DNA of 36,829 nucleotides from Prevotellaceae bacterium (GCA_031289415.1 JAITPN010000042.1:1-36829), one strand, 5' to 3'. Shown: positions 1-8,711, counted from the stretch's first letter. Notes: generated by a model not told the origin, from the letters alone. A program made the numbers and translations.

Positions 1-43
1 CCCCACCCCCCCCCCCCCCCCCCCCCCCGCGGCGGCCGGCCGC
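1..43. other. poly-C tract and GC palindrome at the window edge
   Basis: Bases 1-28 are cytosine apart from one A at position 5. A perfect 12-bp palindrome, GCGGCCGGCCGC, follows at 32-43. Nothing else in the window looks like this. A homopolymer at a contig end is most simply an assembly or library artefact, but a genuine hypervariable tract cannot be excluded. No coding potential is apparent. Confidence 0.6.
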
Positions 44-53
44 AGAATCGCCT

Positions 54-129
54 AAAAATCTTTTACTTACCGGAGCGCTTCCGGCAGCAGGTAAAAGGAT
101 ATATAGGTCGTCGTACATATTCTAAATGT
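54..129 (-). repeat. 76-bp structured repeat, copy A (terminator-like)
   Basis: This segment matches 32328-32403 base for base without gaps, at about 66 of 76 positions. Read on the minus strand it forms a nested hairpin. The outer stem is CTTTTAC/GTAAAAG and the inner stem is CCGGA/TCCGG. The hairpin is followed at once by ATTTTT, the layout of an intrinsic terminator. In copy B one outer-stem T-A pair becomes T-G, so pairing largely survives. It could terminate the upstream rsmE operon or form the 3' end of a small RNA made from the promoter at 145-175. A tiny frame (63-134, 23 codons) runs through it and ends in the hairpin. Confidence 0.75.
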
Positions 130-134
130 GGCAT
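63..134 (-). other. possible 23-codon small ORF inside repeat A
   Basis: An ATG at 134 opens a frame that ends in PFTCCRKRSGK and a TAA at 63. Copy B at 32344-32403 keeps the same frame and the same stop position (PFTCCRKPSGK then TGA) but has no ATG. The strongest conservation lies where the DNA forms the hairpin, so RNA structure rather than protein may explain it. Low confidence that it is translated. Confidence 0.2.
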
Positions 135-144
135 TATTTGCGTA

Positions 145-175
145 CAAAGGTAGAAACAATTTTTTAAACGGCAAA
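145..175 (-). promoter_or_regulatory. Bacteroidetes-type promoter reading into repeat A
   Basis: On the minus strand there is TTTG (175-172), a 19-bp spacer and TACCTTTG (152-145), a full match to the Bacteroidetes -33/-7 pattern. Transcription would begin near 138 and meet the T-tract of repeat A near 54, giving an RNA of about 85 nt. No recognisable gene lies downstream within the window. Confidence 0.6.
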
Positions 176-179
176 AAAA

Positions 180-375
180 AGTGAAGAGAAGTGAAGAGTT
201 AAGCGTGAAGTGTAAAGTGTGAAGCGTTTTGTTGTCCTGTTCTTTACACAAAAAAAGTGAAGGGTGAAGCGTTAAGTGTGAAGCGTTTTGTTGTCCTGTT
301 CTTTACACTTAACTCTTAACTCTTAACCCTTCACCCTTTACTCTTAACACTTAACTCTTAACACTTAACTCTTCA
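180..375. repeat. heptamer array with a 34-bp direct repeat
   Basis: The segment is built almost wholly from 7-bp units. On the minus strand, from the rsmE stop codon, these read TGAAGAG, TTAAGTG, TTAAGAG and so on; farther on they appear in the opposite orientation (CTTCACAC, CTTAACG). A 34-bp sequence containing GTTTTGTTGTCCTGTTC is repeated exactly at 216-249 and 275-308, each at a turn between orientations. The opposed arms can pair into long stems. The minus-strand end runs into T8 (180-173), so the block may also work as the rsmE terminator. No gene is present. Confidence 0.8.
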
Positions 376-1065
376 CCCCCCAAAGAGGCAGCAAGCCATG
401 AGGGCGGCGGTTTCGACGCGGAGGCGGACGTCGCCGAGCGTAACGGCGGTGAAGCCGTGTTGGAGGGCGGCGGCTATTTCGTCAGGCGAAAAGTCGCCTT
501 CGGGTCCGATGAGGATTACGGCGTCGCGGCAGTCGGCGAGCGCCGCCGTCAGAGGCGCTTTGGTTGCGGGTTCGCAATGCGCGATGAGTTTACGTCCGCC
601 GAACGTTTGTTCTACAAAGCCGGCGACGGACGTCAGGGGGTGCAGCTGCGGCAGTTGCGCGCGGAGCGACTGTTTCATGGCGGCTATCAATACCCTTTCG
701 GCTCGTTCGCGTTTCAGCGTGCGGCGTTCCGAGTGGTCGCCGTAGAGTGGCGTGATTTCTTCCACGCCTATTTCGGTCGCTTTTTCGAGCATCCATTCGT
801 AGCGTTCCATGTTTTTCGTAAGCGCTACCGCCAGATGCAGGCGGCGGTGGCGTTTGCCGTAGTCGCGGACTGTGTCCGTGATGCGCACTTTGCACGCTTT
901 GGGGTTGGCGTCGGCAATGCGCGTCGTATAGAGCGTGCCGCGCCCGTCGGCGAGGTGCACCGTGTCGCCTTCCGCAAGCCGCAAGACGCGCGCGCAGTGT
1001 TTCGATTCTTCTTCGTTGAGCGTATGTTCTGCGCCCGCCACGTCGGGGGTATAAAAGAGATGCAC
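373..1065 (-). CDS. rsmE: 16S rRNA m3U1498 methyltransferase RsmE
   Basis: RsmE is a SPOUT-class enzyme that uses SAM to methylate N3 of U1498 in 16S rRNA of the 30S subunit. An N-terminal PUA-like domain (about residues 1-70) precedes the SPOUT domain. The SAM-binding knot shows IGPEGDFSPDEI near 186-197 and LGDVRLRVETA near 210-220, both family signatures. The length, 230 aa, is usual. The start is GTG at 1065, chosen because the family N-terminus (MHLFYTPD) begins there. It is the last gene of the nusB-purL operon, 6 nt after purL. Its stop codon TGA is the first triplet of the heptamer array beyond it, which is odd. Confidence 0.95.
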   Translation of the reverse strand: MHLFYTPDVAGAEHTLNEEESKHCARVLRLAEGDTVHLADGRGTLYTTRIADANPKACKVRITDTVRDYGKRHRRLHLAVALTKNMERYEWMLEKATEIGVEEITPLYGDHSERRTLKRERAERVLIAAMKQSLRAQLPQLHPLTSVAGFVEQTFGGRKLIAHCEPATKAPLTAALADCRDAVILIGPEGDFSPDEIAAALQHGFTAVTLGDVRLRVETAALMACCLFGG

Positions 1066-1071
1066 CGCCGT

Positions 1072-3288
1072 TTAGAGTTTTAGGCTGAGCGCGTTGTCGT
1101 AAATGTCTTTGAAATCGTTGACGAAGCCGAACGAGAGGTCGTCAATGCGGAGTTCGCCTTTCGTAACGTGTCCGAGCGTCGTAACCGGCACTTGCTGGGT
1201 TTGCATGTAGTTGAGGAACGCCGGTTCTTTTTCGGGCGATACGGATACGACGATGCGTCCTTGCGCTTCGCCGAAAAGAAAGGCGTCGGTGCGGATTTCG
1301 GCGTCGGTCGTAATGTCGAATCCTACGTTGTTGGGCATTGCCGATTCGAGCAGCGTGATGAACAGTCCGCCGTCCGACACGTCGTGCGCGCTGACGAGCA
1401 AGCGTTGCCTGATAGCGCCCAGCACGGCATGTTGCAGCGCAAGTTCTTCGTCGAGGTTGAAGTAGGGGGCGGGCGCGGCTTTCACGCCGTGGTAGCGGTA
1501 GAGGTATTCCGACGAGGCAATGTCTTCGTGCGAAGCGCCGAGGAGGTATATCATGTCGCCTTTTTCGCGGAACGCCAACGTGGTTTGGTGCGCTTTGTCG
1601 GCAAGTACGCCGAGCATGCCGATGACGGGCGTGGGCGCAACGGCTTCGGTTTTTCCTTTTATTTCGGATTGGTTGTAGAAGCTGACGTTGCCGCCTGTAA
1701 CCGGCGTACCGAAGCGTTCGCAGGCGCGGCTCATGCCTTTGATGGCGTGTACAAATTGCCAGTATACTTCGGGTTGGTAGGGGTTGCCGAAGTTGAGGCA
1801 GTTGGTGATGGCGCAAGGCTCGGCGCCGGAACATACTACGTTGCGCGCGCTTTCGGCTACGGCAATCATCGTGCCGGTTTCGGGGTCGGCTTTCACGTAG
1901 CGGCTGTTGCAGTCGGTGCATACGGCAAGCGCTTTGTCCGTACCTTTAATATTAACGACGCCTGCGTCGGACGGACGGTTGGTGCTCATGTTCACCGTGC
2001 GCACCATCGAGTCGTACTGTTCATATACCCACCGTTTGCTTGCGATGTTGGGGCTGGCGGTCAGCGCCAACGCTACGGCTTTGAGGTCGGCGGGTTGCGG
2101 TACGGTTTTTATGTCGAATTTCCGGTATTCTTTATAATAAGCGGGTTCGGTGTATTCGCGGTCGTACTGCGGAGCGCCGCCGCCAAGCACCAGCACCGAC
2201 GCAGGCACTACAGCGGTAAGCGAGCCGTTGTAGTAAAATTCGAGTTTGTCGTCGTCAATCACTTCGCCGATAATCCGGCAGGCGAGGTCCCATTTTTTGA
2301 AGATTTGTTCGACGGAGGCTTCTTTGCCTTTTTCTACTACCACCAGCATCCGCTCTTGCGATTCGGATAGCAGGATTTCCCATGCTTCCATGTTTTGTTG
2401 GCGCATGGGTACTTTTTCTAAGTCGATGCGCATGCCGCATTTGCCGCGTTCGCTCATTTCGCTTGTAGAGCATATAATGCCTGCCGCGCCCATGTCTTGC
2501 ATTCCTACCACAGCGCCGCTTCGTATCAGTTCGAGCGAGGCTTCGAGGAGTAGTTTTTCCATGAAAGGGTCGCCCACTTGAATGGAGGGAATGTCGTTCG
2601 ACGAGTCTTCGGTAATGTTCGCCGAGGCAAACGATGCGCCGTGTATGCCGTCTTTTCCGGTAGACGAGCCTACGATATATACAGGGTTTCCGGCGCCAGC
2701 CGCCGTTGCCGAAATGGTTTCGCCTATGCGCACCAGCCCTACCGACATGGCGTTGACCAGCGGATTGACGTGGTAACATTCGTCGAAATAGACTTCGCCG
2801 CCTACCACCGGTACGCCAAAGCAGTTGCCGTAGTGGCTGATGCCTTTGACTACGCCGCGGAGCAGGAATTTGGTGCGTTCGTCGTCGGGGTTGCCGAACC
2901 GCAACGAGTTGAGCTGGGCAATGGGGCGCGCGCCCATCGTGAAGATGTCGCGGTTGATGCCTCCCACGCCTGTGGCAGCGCCTTGTACCGGTTCAACGGC
3001 GCAAGGGTGGTTGTGCGATTCTATTTTAAATGCACATGCCCAACCGTCGCCAATGTCTACCAGTCCGGCGTTTTCTTCGCCGGCTTCGGCTAAAATGTGT
3101 TTGCCTTTTTTCGGCAATGTTTTCAACCATTTGACAGAGTTTTTGTATGAAGCATGTTCGCTCCACATGGCTGAAAAAATACTGAGTTCCGTGAAATTCG
3201 GTTCGCGTCCGAGAATTTCTTTTATTTTGTCAAATTCGTCGGGCAGCAGCCCCAGTTCTTTTGCTGTGTTGTAATTTACTGCCTGCAT
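1072..3288 (-). CDS. purL: phosphoribosylformylglycinamidine synthase subunit PurL
   Basis: PurL is the ATP-dependent synthetase subunit that converts FGAR to FGAM in the fourth step of de novo purine synthesis. At 738 aa it is the small PurL type, which needs separate PurQ (glutaminase) and PurS partners; neither is in this window. Family blocks are clear: [11 protein letters not shown] near residue 41, KIESHNHP near 88, [20 protein letters not shown] near 104, GGNVSFYN and SAHDVSDGG in the second half. It starts with ATG, 3 nt after the DUF5606 gene, inside the nusB operon. No truncation is seen. Confidence 0.96.
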   Translation of the reverse strand: MQAVNYNTAKELGLLPDEFDKIKEILGREPNFTELSIFSAMWSEHASYKNSVKWLKTLPKKGKHILAEAGEENAGLVDIGDGWACAFKIESHNHPCAVEPVQGAATGVGGINRDIFTMGARPIAQLNSLRFGNPDDERTKFLLRGVVKGISHYGNCFGVPVVGGEVYFDECYHVNPLVNAMSVGLVRIGETISATAAGAGNPVYIVGSSTGKDGIHGASFASANITEDSSNDIPSIQVGDPFMEKLLLEASLELIRSGAVVGMQDMGAAGIICSTSEMSERGKCGMRIDLEKVPMRQQNMEAWEILLSESQERMLVVVEKGKEASVEQIFKKWDLACRIIGEVIDDDKLEFYYNGSLTAVVPASVLVLGGGAPQYDREYTEPAYYKEYRKFDIKTVPQPADLKAVALALTASPNIASKRWVYEQYDSMVRTVNMSTNRPSDAGVVNIKGTDKALAVCTDCNSRYVKADPETGTMIAVAESARNVVCSGAEPCAITNCLNFGNPYQPEVYWQFVHAIKGMSRACERFGTPVTGGNVSFYNQSEIKGKTEAVAPTPVIGMLGVLADKAHQTTLAFREKGDMIYLLGASHEDIASSEYLYRYHGVKAAPAPYFNLDEELALQHAVLGAIRQRLLVSAHDVSDGGLFITLLESAMPNNVGFDITTDAEIRTDAFLFGEAQGRIVVSVSPEKEPAFLNYMQTQQVPVTTLGHVTKGELRIDDLSFGFVNDFKDIYDNALSLKL

Positions 3289-3291
3289 AAA

Positions 3292-3723
3292 TTATTCTTT
3301 ATTTTCTTTAGCGTCATTTTCTTTTTCTACATCTTCGAAGTCAAGCATATCGTATGCTTGTAGGAGGTTGTACCACTCGGCAATTTTCTTTATATGCGAA
3401 ATATATACGCGGCTGCGGTCGTAGTTGGGCAGCACGGAGGTCATAAATTCCCGCAAGGTCGCTTCGTCCGACTTGTGGTTTACGGCAGGCGCCCCGTTGT
3501 ATATTTCTTTAATTTTGCGCAGCACGTCTTTCAACGCTACGTCGTCGTCGTCGGTGTAGATGGCTACATCGGCAAGCTCGGTGATGCGCGTGTTACCACT
3601 GGCGTTCATGCGCTTTTTACTGACGAGTGATTCGACAATCACGCCGTTTCGCCCTTGCGATACCAGCGTAAATAAACCCGGATACCCGGAAATAGATAAT
3701 ACTTTTTGTAAATCGGTCTTCAT
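3292..3723 (-). CDS. DUF5606-family protein
   Basis: A 143-aa protein starting MKTDLQKVLSISGYPGLF. It resembles the Bacteroidetes DUF5606 family, whose members sit next to coaE and purL; no biochemical role is established to my knowledge. The N-terminal half (1-60) looks like a small beta domain with a conserved GLF...QGRNG segment. The C-terminal half is helical and ends in an acidic, lysine-rich tail. No signal peptide or membrane segment is present. The ATG overlaps the coaE stop by 4 nt, implying translational coupling. A ribosome- or nucleotide-related role would be only a guess from neighbours. Confidence 0.8.
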   Translation of the reverse strand: MKTDLQKVLSISGYPGLFTLVSQGRNGVIVESLVSKKRMNASGNTRITELADVAIYTDDDDVALKDVLRKIKEIYNGAPAVNHKSDEATLREFMTSVLPNYDRSRVYISHIKKIAEWYNLLQAYDMLDFEDVEKENDAKENKE

Positions 3724-4304
3724 AATGTCTTTAGAATATGTTGATGTACGGTTATTACTTGCGGCAGTACCGCTTGTTCGTTGTCATTCATGATAATAAA
3801 ATTTGCTTTTCCGTTTCGTTGTTCGTCGTTCCATTGTTGTTTCATACGGTTTTTCACTTCTTGTTCCGTGGCGTTGTCGCGCTGCATGGCGCGCGTAATG
3901 CGCAAGGGTTCGGGCGCGGTTACGGCAATGGTATAATCCATCTTTTTGTCTGAGCCGCTTTCAAATAAGATGGCGGCTTCAAGCACCACGTACGGCGAGG
4001 GCTGCTGTTGCGCCCATTGCTCAAACTGTAGCATAACCTTCGGATGCGTGAGGGCGTTCACTTTTTGCATCAGTGTGTCGTTGGCAAAAATGAGCGACGC
4101 CATGCGTTTCCGTTGTAAATGTCCGTCCTTGTAAATATCGCCGCCCAGCAAATCAATTAATGTATGGCGTAAACCGGTATCGGCGTCGTAAAGCGCTTTA
4201 ACCGCCTCGTCGGCATAAAATACCGATATGCCCAATGTCGCAAAAATATGCGCTATAAGGGTTTTACCACTGCCAATGCCGCCGCTTAATCCTACAGTTA
4301 TCAT
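3720..4304 (-). CDS. coaE: dephospho-CoA kinase CoaE
   Basis: CoaE phosphorylates the 3'-hydroxyl of dephospho-CoA, the last step of coenzyme A synthesis in the cytoplasm. The P-loop GGIGSGKT is at residues 8-15. The family's YADE motif follows near 30, and the RMKQQW lid-like segment lies near 155. The length, 194 aa, is normal. It overlaps the DUF5606 start by 4 nt and follows the YbbR-like gene by 3 nt, an order common in Bacteroidetes. Confidence 0.95.
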   Translation of the reverse strand: MITVGLSGGIGSGKTLIAHIFATLGISVFYADEAVKALYDADTGLRHTLIDLLGGDIYKDGHLQRKRMASLIFANDTLMQKVNALTHPKVMLQFEQWAQQQPSPYVVLEAAILFESGSDKKMDYTIAVTAPEPLRITRAMQRDNATEQEVKNRMKQQWNDEQRNGKANFIIMNDNEQAVLPQVITVHQHILKTL

Positions 4305-4307
4305 GCT

Positions 4308-4718
4308 TCACTTCGTGTCAAACAACAATGTTTTTGTTATAATATGCTCTACTTTTATCCCTTCGTTATTCACGGCTTCTGTGAGGGACGACTGTATGTC
4401 GCTTACCGGAATGTTGTATTTCGTTGTATCCGTAGCCGACAAACGAAGTTTCACCCGCTTGATGTCAATCGTAAGTTGCGAGTCGCTTCTGTGCCGCAGG
4501 ATATGAAAACCACTTGCCTTGACGCTTACCTTGACAGGATTCTCGGCACAGATAGTCGGCATTTCGTACGTGCTGCTGTACACGCAAAGCTTATAGGATA
4601 ACTGATAGGGATATTCCTTCGATAATCTGTTGATAAGCCACGCGAAAGTAGCCGCCAACACAAAAAGAAGAAAAATCAACGTTTTCCGGTTCGTTAGTTT
4701 ATTTAGCAGGCGTAGCAT
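4308..4718 (-). CDS. short YbbR-like membrane-anchored protein
   Basis: A 136-aa protein with one N-terminal transmembrane segment (about residues 13-31, KTLIFLLFVLAATFAWLINR) followed by an extracytoplasmic domain of about 100 residues rich in beta strands. Position between yajC and coaE is where Bacteroidetes carry a YbbR-domain protein, and the start (TNRKTLIFLLFVLAA) fits that family. Related proteins usually carry more repeats of the domain, so this copy looks short, with perhaps one or two modules. The reading frame is intact and packed against coaE, so truncation by sequencing error is unlikely. It overlaps the yajC end by 20 nt. The YbbR assignment rests mainly on context. Confidence 0.65.
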   Translation of the reverse strand: MLRLLNKLTNRKTLIFLLFVLAATFAWLINRLSKEYPYQLSYKLCVYSSTYEMPTICAENPVKVSVKASGFHILRHRSDSQLTIDIKRVKLRLSATDTTKYNIPVSDIQSSLTEAVNNEGIKVEHIITKTLLFDTK

Positions 4719-5031
4719 CCGACATGTCTTTCAATATCGTTGACTTGTCAAAGCGCAATTTTACGTTTTGGTCAACTTCAACCAACGCATAGTTGTCTTT
4801 GATTTCTACGATAACGCCATAAATGCCGCCCGATGTAACCACTTTGTCGCCTTTCTGCAACGCTTCGCGGAATTTGCGCAATTCCTTTTGTCGTTTTTGT
4901 TGTGGGCGAATCATAAAAAAATACATCACCACAAAAATTAGCGCCATCATAATGAATAGCGACTTACCTCCGCCGCTTTTTGCTACGGCTTCTCCTCCTT
5001 GTTCTTGCAAGAATACAAATAATGTTCTCAT
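4699..5031 (-). CDS. yajC: preprotein translocase accessory subunit YajC
   Basis: YajC is the small inner-membrane partner of SecDF-type translocase components. A short N-terminal stretch is followed by a membrane helix at about residues 25-42 and the diagnostic MIRPQQKRQKE motif directly after it. A cytoplasmic domain with GDKVVTSGGIYG and VEIKDNYALVEVDQN follows. The length of 110 aa is typical. It overlaps nusB by 4 nt (ATGA), so the two are probably translationally coupled. Confidence 0.95.
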   Translation of the reverse strand: MRTLFVFLQEQGGEAVAKSGGGKSLFIMMALIFVVMYFFMIRPQQKRQKELRKFREALQKGDKVVTSGGIYGVIVEIKDNYALVEVDQNVKLRFDKSTILKDMSDATPAK

Positions 5032-6014
5032 ACTGAAATTGGTTTTAAAATACGTTTTTTAATTTTAGTCTCTTCTATTAGTCCCCGTCCATTCTTTTTA
5101 ATCGTGCCATCGCTTATAAGATGCTGAATTACCTTATCAAGCACGCCGTTTATAAAAATGTGGCTATGGGGCGTACTGTAATATTTTGCAATCTCCACAT
5201 ATTCATTAATGGTTACTTTAATAGGAATACTGGGGAAAGCTGTCGCTTCGGAAATGCCCAACACAATGAGTATGACGTCAGCCCATGCAATGCGGTCTGA
5301 CTCCCAGTTCTGTATAAATTGGTTGGCAATTAGCGAATAATGTTTAAAGTTTTTGAGGGCGTCGTGCAATAAATCAAAGGCAAATGATTCGTCATCTTCG
5401 GCGTAATACATGGGCATCAGGATGGTGTCGGCATAGCGTTTCCGCTGAAAACCGTTGAGCGTACGAATAATAGCGGAAAGCACAAACCCTATATCGTCTG
5501 TAAAATAGGTGTTCATGTCTTCCAAGATGCTTTCAATCGTCTTATTGTCTTCAAATTCGTAGGTGAAAAAGTCGTCCAACACCTGCAAATCGGCGAAGTA
5601 TGTATCATTGGAAGAGGACATATATTCCTTATAATAATCACGCTCAATCATGGCGGAATAAAGTTGCCTAACCGCATCGGAATGTTCGCGCCAATTCAAA
5701 TGATGCTTTTCGTTGTACTGCGTCAAGGTTGTGCTTGCCCGCAAGTTTGCAACGGCTTTGTTCTTGATGAATTTCAGGTTCGGGTTCGCTTCCGCCTCAG
5801 TGGGTTTAAACTTCCGAAGTCCGATTTCCGTCCGTTCTTCGGCATAGTCGGCTACAGCTACAACCGACGAAAGCAGAAAATGATACAGGTCATAAGTCTT
5901 TTCCAATCCTGTTCTCATATCCTTTTCGGCATGCAGTAACGAATCGTTATCTGAATAGACATAGCTAAACAAAATTTTAAAAGCCTTTATACGTAAAAAA
6001 CGACGAGTTAACAT
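5028..6014 (-). CDS. nusB: transcription antitermination factor NusB, long Bacteroidetes form
   Basis: NusB with NusE/S10 binds boxA RNA and suppresses termination, especially in rRNA operons. At 328 aa it is more than twice the E. coli protein, as in other Bacteroidetes, where a long N-terminal helical region precedes or splits the NusB fold. The start MLTRRFLRIKAFKILF matches the phylum's NusB N-terminus. The canonical C-terminal part is visible near 260-300 (WADVILIVLG, TINEYVEIAKYYS, FINGVLDK). It is the first gene of the minus-strand operon, with a TATCTTTG box 36 bp upstream of the ATG. Confidence 0.9.
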   Translation of the reverse strand: MLTRRFLRIKAFKILFSYVYSDNDSLLHAEKDMRTGLEKTYDLYHFLLSSVVAVADYAEERTEIGLRKFKPTEAEANPNLKFIKNKAVANLRASTTLTQYNEKHHLNWREHSDAVRQLYSAMIERDYYKEYMSSSNDTYFADLQVLDDFFTYEFEDNKTIESILEDMNTYFTDDIGFVLSAIIRTLNGFQRKRYADTILMPMYYAEDDESFAFDLLHDALKNFKHYSLIANQFIQNWESDRIAWADVILIVLGISEATAFPSIPIKVTINEYVEIAKYYSTPHSHIFINGVLDKVIQHLISDGTIKKNGRGLIEETKIKKRILKPISV

Positions 6015-6049
6015 AAATCTTTATTGATAGTTCAAAAAACAAATTCGCA

Positions 6050-6057
6050 CAAAGATA
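6050..6057 (-). promoter_or_regulatory. promoter -7 box for the nusB-rsmE operon
   Basis: TATCTTTG on the minus strand fits TAnnTTTG and lies 36 bp upstream of the nusB ATG. No convincing TTTG is seen at the expected -33 distance, so it may be a weak or extended -7 promoter. It lies back to back with the box at 6101-6108. Confidence 0.55.
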
Positions 6058-6100
6058 GTTTTTTTTGACGTATAAAACACGAATAAATGATAATTTATTT

Positions 6101-6108
6101 TACTTTTG
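6101..6108 (+). promoter_or_regulatory. promoter -7 box for the PUR-domain gene
   Basis: TACTTTTG lies 23 bp upstream of the ATG at 6132 and fits TAnnTTTG. The closest TTTG upstream (6064-6067) is too far for a standard -33 element. Confidence 0.6.
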
Positions 6109-6131
6109 CATCTTGAAATTAATTAAAAAAT

Positions 6132-6473
6132 ATGGTTATGATGGATGATTTTGACCAAAGCGATTATTCAGAACATGCTGGAGATGAAGTTTTTTCAAGA
6201 CCGATTAGGGCAGGGAAAAGAACTTATTTTTTTGATGTGAAAGCCACAAAAAACAATGATTTGTATCTTACGATTACAGAAAGCAAGCGCCGCATAGACA
6301 GAGATGGGCATTTCGTGTTTGAAAAGCATAAGATATTCCTGTACAAAGAAGATTTTGAAAAGTTTACCGAAGGGTTAAATGAAGTAGTGGATTACGTGAA
6401 GACACACGTCCCCGACTTTTCGCAAAAAGCCGGACAGGCTGACGGCTTTGATATGGCGGAAGATATAGGCTAA
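6132..6473 (+). CDS. PUR-domain (DUF3276) nucleic-acid-binding protein
   Basis: A 113-aa protein of the DUF3276 family, bacterial relatives of Pur-alpha that bind single-stranded DNA or RNA. The single PUR repeat is seen as EVFSRPIRAGKRTYFFDVK (about 20-38), NDLYLTITESKRR, and FEKHKIFLYKEDFEKFTEGL. The tail is acidic. The protein is basic in the sheet and lacks membrane or signal sequence. ATG at 6132 is used; the in-frame ATG codons at 6138 and 6141 are alternatives. It has its own promoter, divergent from nusB, and ends only 2 nt before the folD stop on the other strand with no terminator between. Confidence 0.88.
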   Translation: MVMMDDFDQSDYSEHAGDEVFSRPIRAGKRTYFFDVKATKNNDLYLTITESKRRIDRDGHFVFEKHKIFLYKEDFEKFTEGLNEVVDYVKTHVPDFSQKAGQADGFDMAEDIG

Positions 6474-6475
6474 AA

Positions 6476-7354
6476 CTACCCGAAAATTTCTTTTTTCGCC
6501 GCTTTAAGGGTGTTCTTCAGTAAAGACACGCGGGTCATGGGACCTACACCGCCCGGAACAGGTGTAATGTAGCGGCATTTCAGCGACACCTCGTCGAATT
6601 TCACATCCCCTACGAGGCGGAATTTGTTTTCCGTACCTGTCGGGATGCGGGTGATGCCCACGTCGATGACTACCGCACCTTCGCGCACCATGTCGGCGGT
6701 AAGAAATTCGGGTTTGCCAAGCGCGGCAATAATAATGTCGGCTTGCAAACATAACGATTTTAAGTCGCGCGTACGGCTGTGGCACAAAGTTACCGTGCAA
6801 TCGCCGGGTGTAGCTTTTAGCGCTAAGAGGTTGGCTATCGGTTTGCCCACAATGTTGCTGCGCCCGATAACCACGCAGTGTTTGCCTGCCGTTTCGATAT
6901 TATAGTGCGCCAATAATTCCACAATGCCGTCGGGCGTTGCCGACACGTAGCTCGGAAGTCCGGTAACCATGCGCCCTACGTTCAGCGGATGAAAGCCGTC
7001 CACATCTTTTGCAGGAGCTATGGCTTCAATAATTTGCTGCTCGTTGATATGGCGGGGCAGCGGCAGTTGCACAATCAAGCCGTCGATGTCGTCGTTGCGG
7101 TTTATCTCATCCACTTTTTGCAGTAATTCGTCGGCGCTGATGGCGGCGGACATGCGAATCACGGTGGAGTTCATGCCTACTTCGCGGCAGTCGCGCTCTT
7201 TGCTGTTGACGTAGGTTTCGCTTGCGCCGTCGTTACCTACAAGAATAGCGGCAAGGTGCGGCGTTTTTCCGCCGTTGTCCTTAATGTGTTGCACGGCTTG
7301 TGCAATTTCTTTTTTCAGCGCTGCCGCTGTGGCTTTTCCGTCAAGTATAGTCAT
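6476..7354 (-). CDS. folD: bifunctional 5,10-methylenetetrahydrofolate dehydrogenase/cyclohydrolase FolD
   Basis: FolD interconverts 5,10-methylene-THF and 10-formyl-THF using NADP, supplying one-carbon units for purines and initiator tRNA. The catalytic YxxxK is YVNSK near residues 48-52. [11 protein letters not shown] near 162-172 and [11 protein letters not shown] near 265-275 are the two family signatures. The length, 292 aa, is normal. It follows ffh by 19 nt and may be co-transcribed with it. Confidence 0.97.
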   Translation of the reverse strand: MTILDGKATAAALKKEIAQAVQHIKDNGGKTPHLAAILVGNDGASETYVNSKERDCREVGMNSTVIRMSAAISADELLQKVDEINRNDDIDGLIVQLPLPRHINEQQIIEAIAPAKDVDGFHPLNVGRMVTGLPSYVSATPDGIVELLAHYNIETAGKHCVVIGRSNIVGKPIANLLALKATPGDCTVTLCHSRTRDLKSLCLQADIIIAALGKPEFLTADMVREGAVVIDVGITRIPTGTENKFRLVGDVKFDEVSLKCRYITPVPGGVGPMTRVSLLKNTLKAAKKEIFG

Positions 7355-7373
7355 ATTATATAATGTATGTTTT

Positions 7374-8711
7374 TTATCCTTGTATTCCCCGCATGGCGTT
7401 TACAGCGCCCATGATGTTCTTCCCGCCTCCGCTGAGGTTTTTCATCATTTTGTGCATATTGTCAAATTGTTTCATCAGCCGGTTGACTTCGACAATGGTT
7501 GTGCCGCTGCCCGTCGCCACGCGTTTGCGCCTGTTGCCGTTGAAGATGGCAGGGTTGTTGCGCTCTTCGGGAGTCATTGACTGGATAATGGCTTCGATGC
7601 TTTGGAACGAATCGTTGTCAATGTCCATATCTTTAAGCGACTTACTTACGCCGGGTATCATGGAAACCAAATCTTTCAGGTTGCCCATTTTTTTGATTTG
7701 CTGAAGCTGTTTATAAAAATCGTCGAACGTAAGCTGATTTTTAGCTATTTTCCGCTGTATTCTGAGCGCTTCTTCTTCGTCAAGATGCTCCTGCGCTTTT
7801 TCCACGAGGCTCACAATGTCGCCCATGCCGAGGATGCGGTCAGCCATGCGTTCGGGGTGGAACACGTCCAAAGCCTCAGGCTTTTCGCCCGACCCTATAA
7901 ATTTAATCGGTTTGTCCACTACGGCACGGATAGAAATGGCAGCCCCGCCGCGTGTATCGCCGTCCAACTTGGTGAGGACTACCCCATCGAAGTTCAGGCG
8001 GTCGTTAAATTCCTTAGCGGTGTTCACGGCGTCCTGACCGGTCATGGCATCCACTACAAACAGCGTTTCGCTTGGCTCTACGGCTTTTTTGACGGCGGCA
8101 ATTTCTTTCATCATCGCTTCGTCAATGGCGAGGCGTCCTGCCGTATCGACAATCACCGTATTGAAGTTGTATTGCCGGGCATGCTTAATGGCATTTTGTG
8201 CAATCTGTATAGGGTTTTGGTTGTTTTCTTCGGTATAGACCGGCACGCCGATTTGCGCCCCCAGCACCTTTAACTGTTCAATGGCGGCAGGACGGTAAAC
8301 GTCGCAGGCGACCAGCAGCGGCTGGCGTCCTTTTTTCGACTTGAGGTTTAACGCCAGCTTGCCCGAAAAGGTGGTTTTCCCCGAACCTTGCAATCCGGCT
8401 ATGAGAATGACTGCCGGAGTGCCTTTGAGGCTGATGTCGGCAGCTTGCCCGCCCATGAGCGCGGCGAGTTCGTCGTGTACAATTTTGGTCAGCATCTGCC
8501 CCGGGCGCACGGCTTTCAGTACGTTTTGCCCCAGCGCTTTCTGTTTTACATCGTCGGTAAATGTTTTTGCTACTTTATAACTCACGTCGGCGTCGAGCAA
8601 CGCCCGGCGGATATCTTTCAGCGTTTCCGCCACGTTGATTTCCGTGATGCGCCCCTCGCCTTTCAGTATTTTAAAGGCGCGTTCGAGTTTATCGGATAGA
8701 TTTTCAAACAT
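7374..8711 (-). CDS. ffh: signal recognition particle GTPase Ffh
   Basis: Ffh binds 4.5S RNA and the signal sequences of nascent membrane proteins and delivers ribosomes to FtsY. The N domain (1-90) precedes the G domain with P-loop GLQGSGKT at 106-113, DTAGRL at 189-194 and [11 protein letters not shown] from 247. The methionine-rich M domain begins near 325 and ends with GGGKNIMG and MRGIQG. The length, 445 aa, is typical of the phylum. A TATCTTTG box sits 19 bp upstream of the ATG. The 4.5S RNA gene is not in the window. Confidence 0.97.
   Translation of the reverse strand: MFENLSDKLERAFKILKGEGRITEINVAETLKDIRRALLDADVSYKVAKTFTDDVKQKALGQNVLKAVRPGQMLTKIVHDELAALMGGQAADISLKGTPAVILIAGLQGSGKTTFSGKLALNLKSKKGRQPLLVACDVYRPAAIEQLKVLGAQIGVPVYTEENNQNPIQIAQNAIKHARQYNFNTVIVDTAGRLAIDEAMMKEIAAVKKAVEPSETLFVVDAMTGQDAVNTAKEFNDRLNFDGVVLTKLDGDTRGGAAISIRAVVDKPIKFIGSGEKPEALDVFHPERMADRILGMGDIVSLVEKAQEHLDEEEALRIQRKIAKNQLTFDDFYKQLQQIKKMGNLKDLVSMIPGVSKSLKDMDIDNDSFQSIEAIIQSMTPEERNNPAIFNGNRRKRVATGSGTTIVEVNRLMKQFDNMHKMMKNLSGGGKNIMGAVNAMRGIQG

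Noticed and set aside
1168-2370. Open frame of 400 codons antisense to purL
   Set aside because: PurL motifs cover the region on the minus strand. The antisense product is Phe/Val/Gly-rich without recognisable domains.
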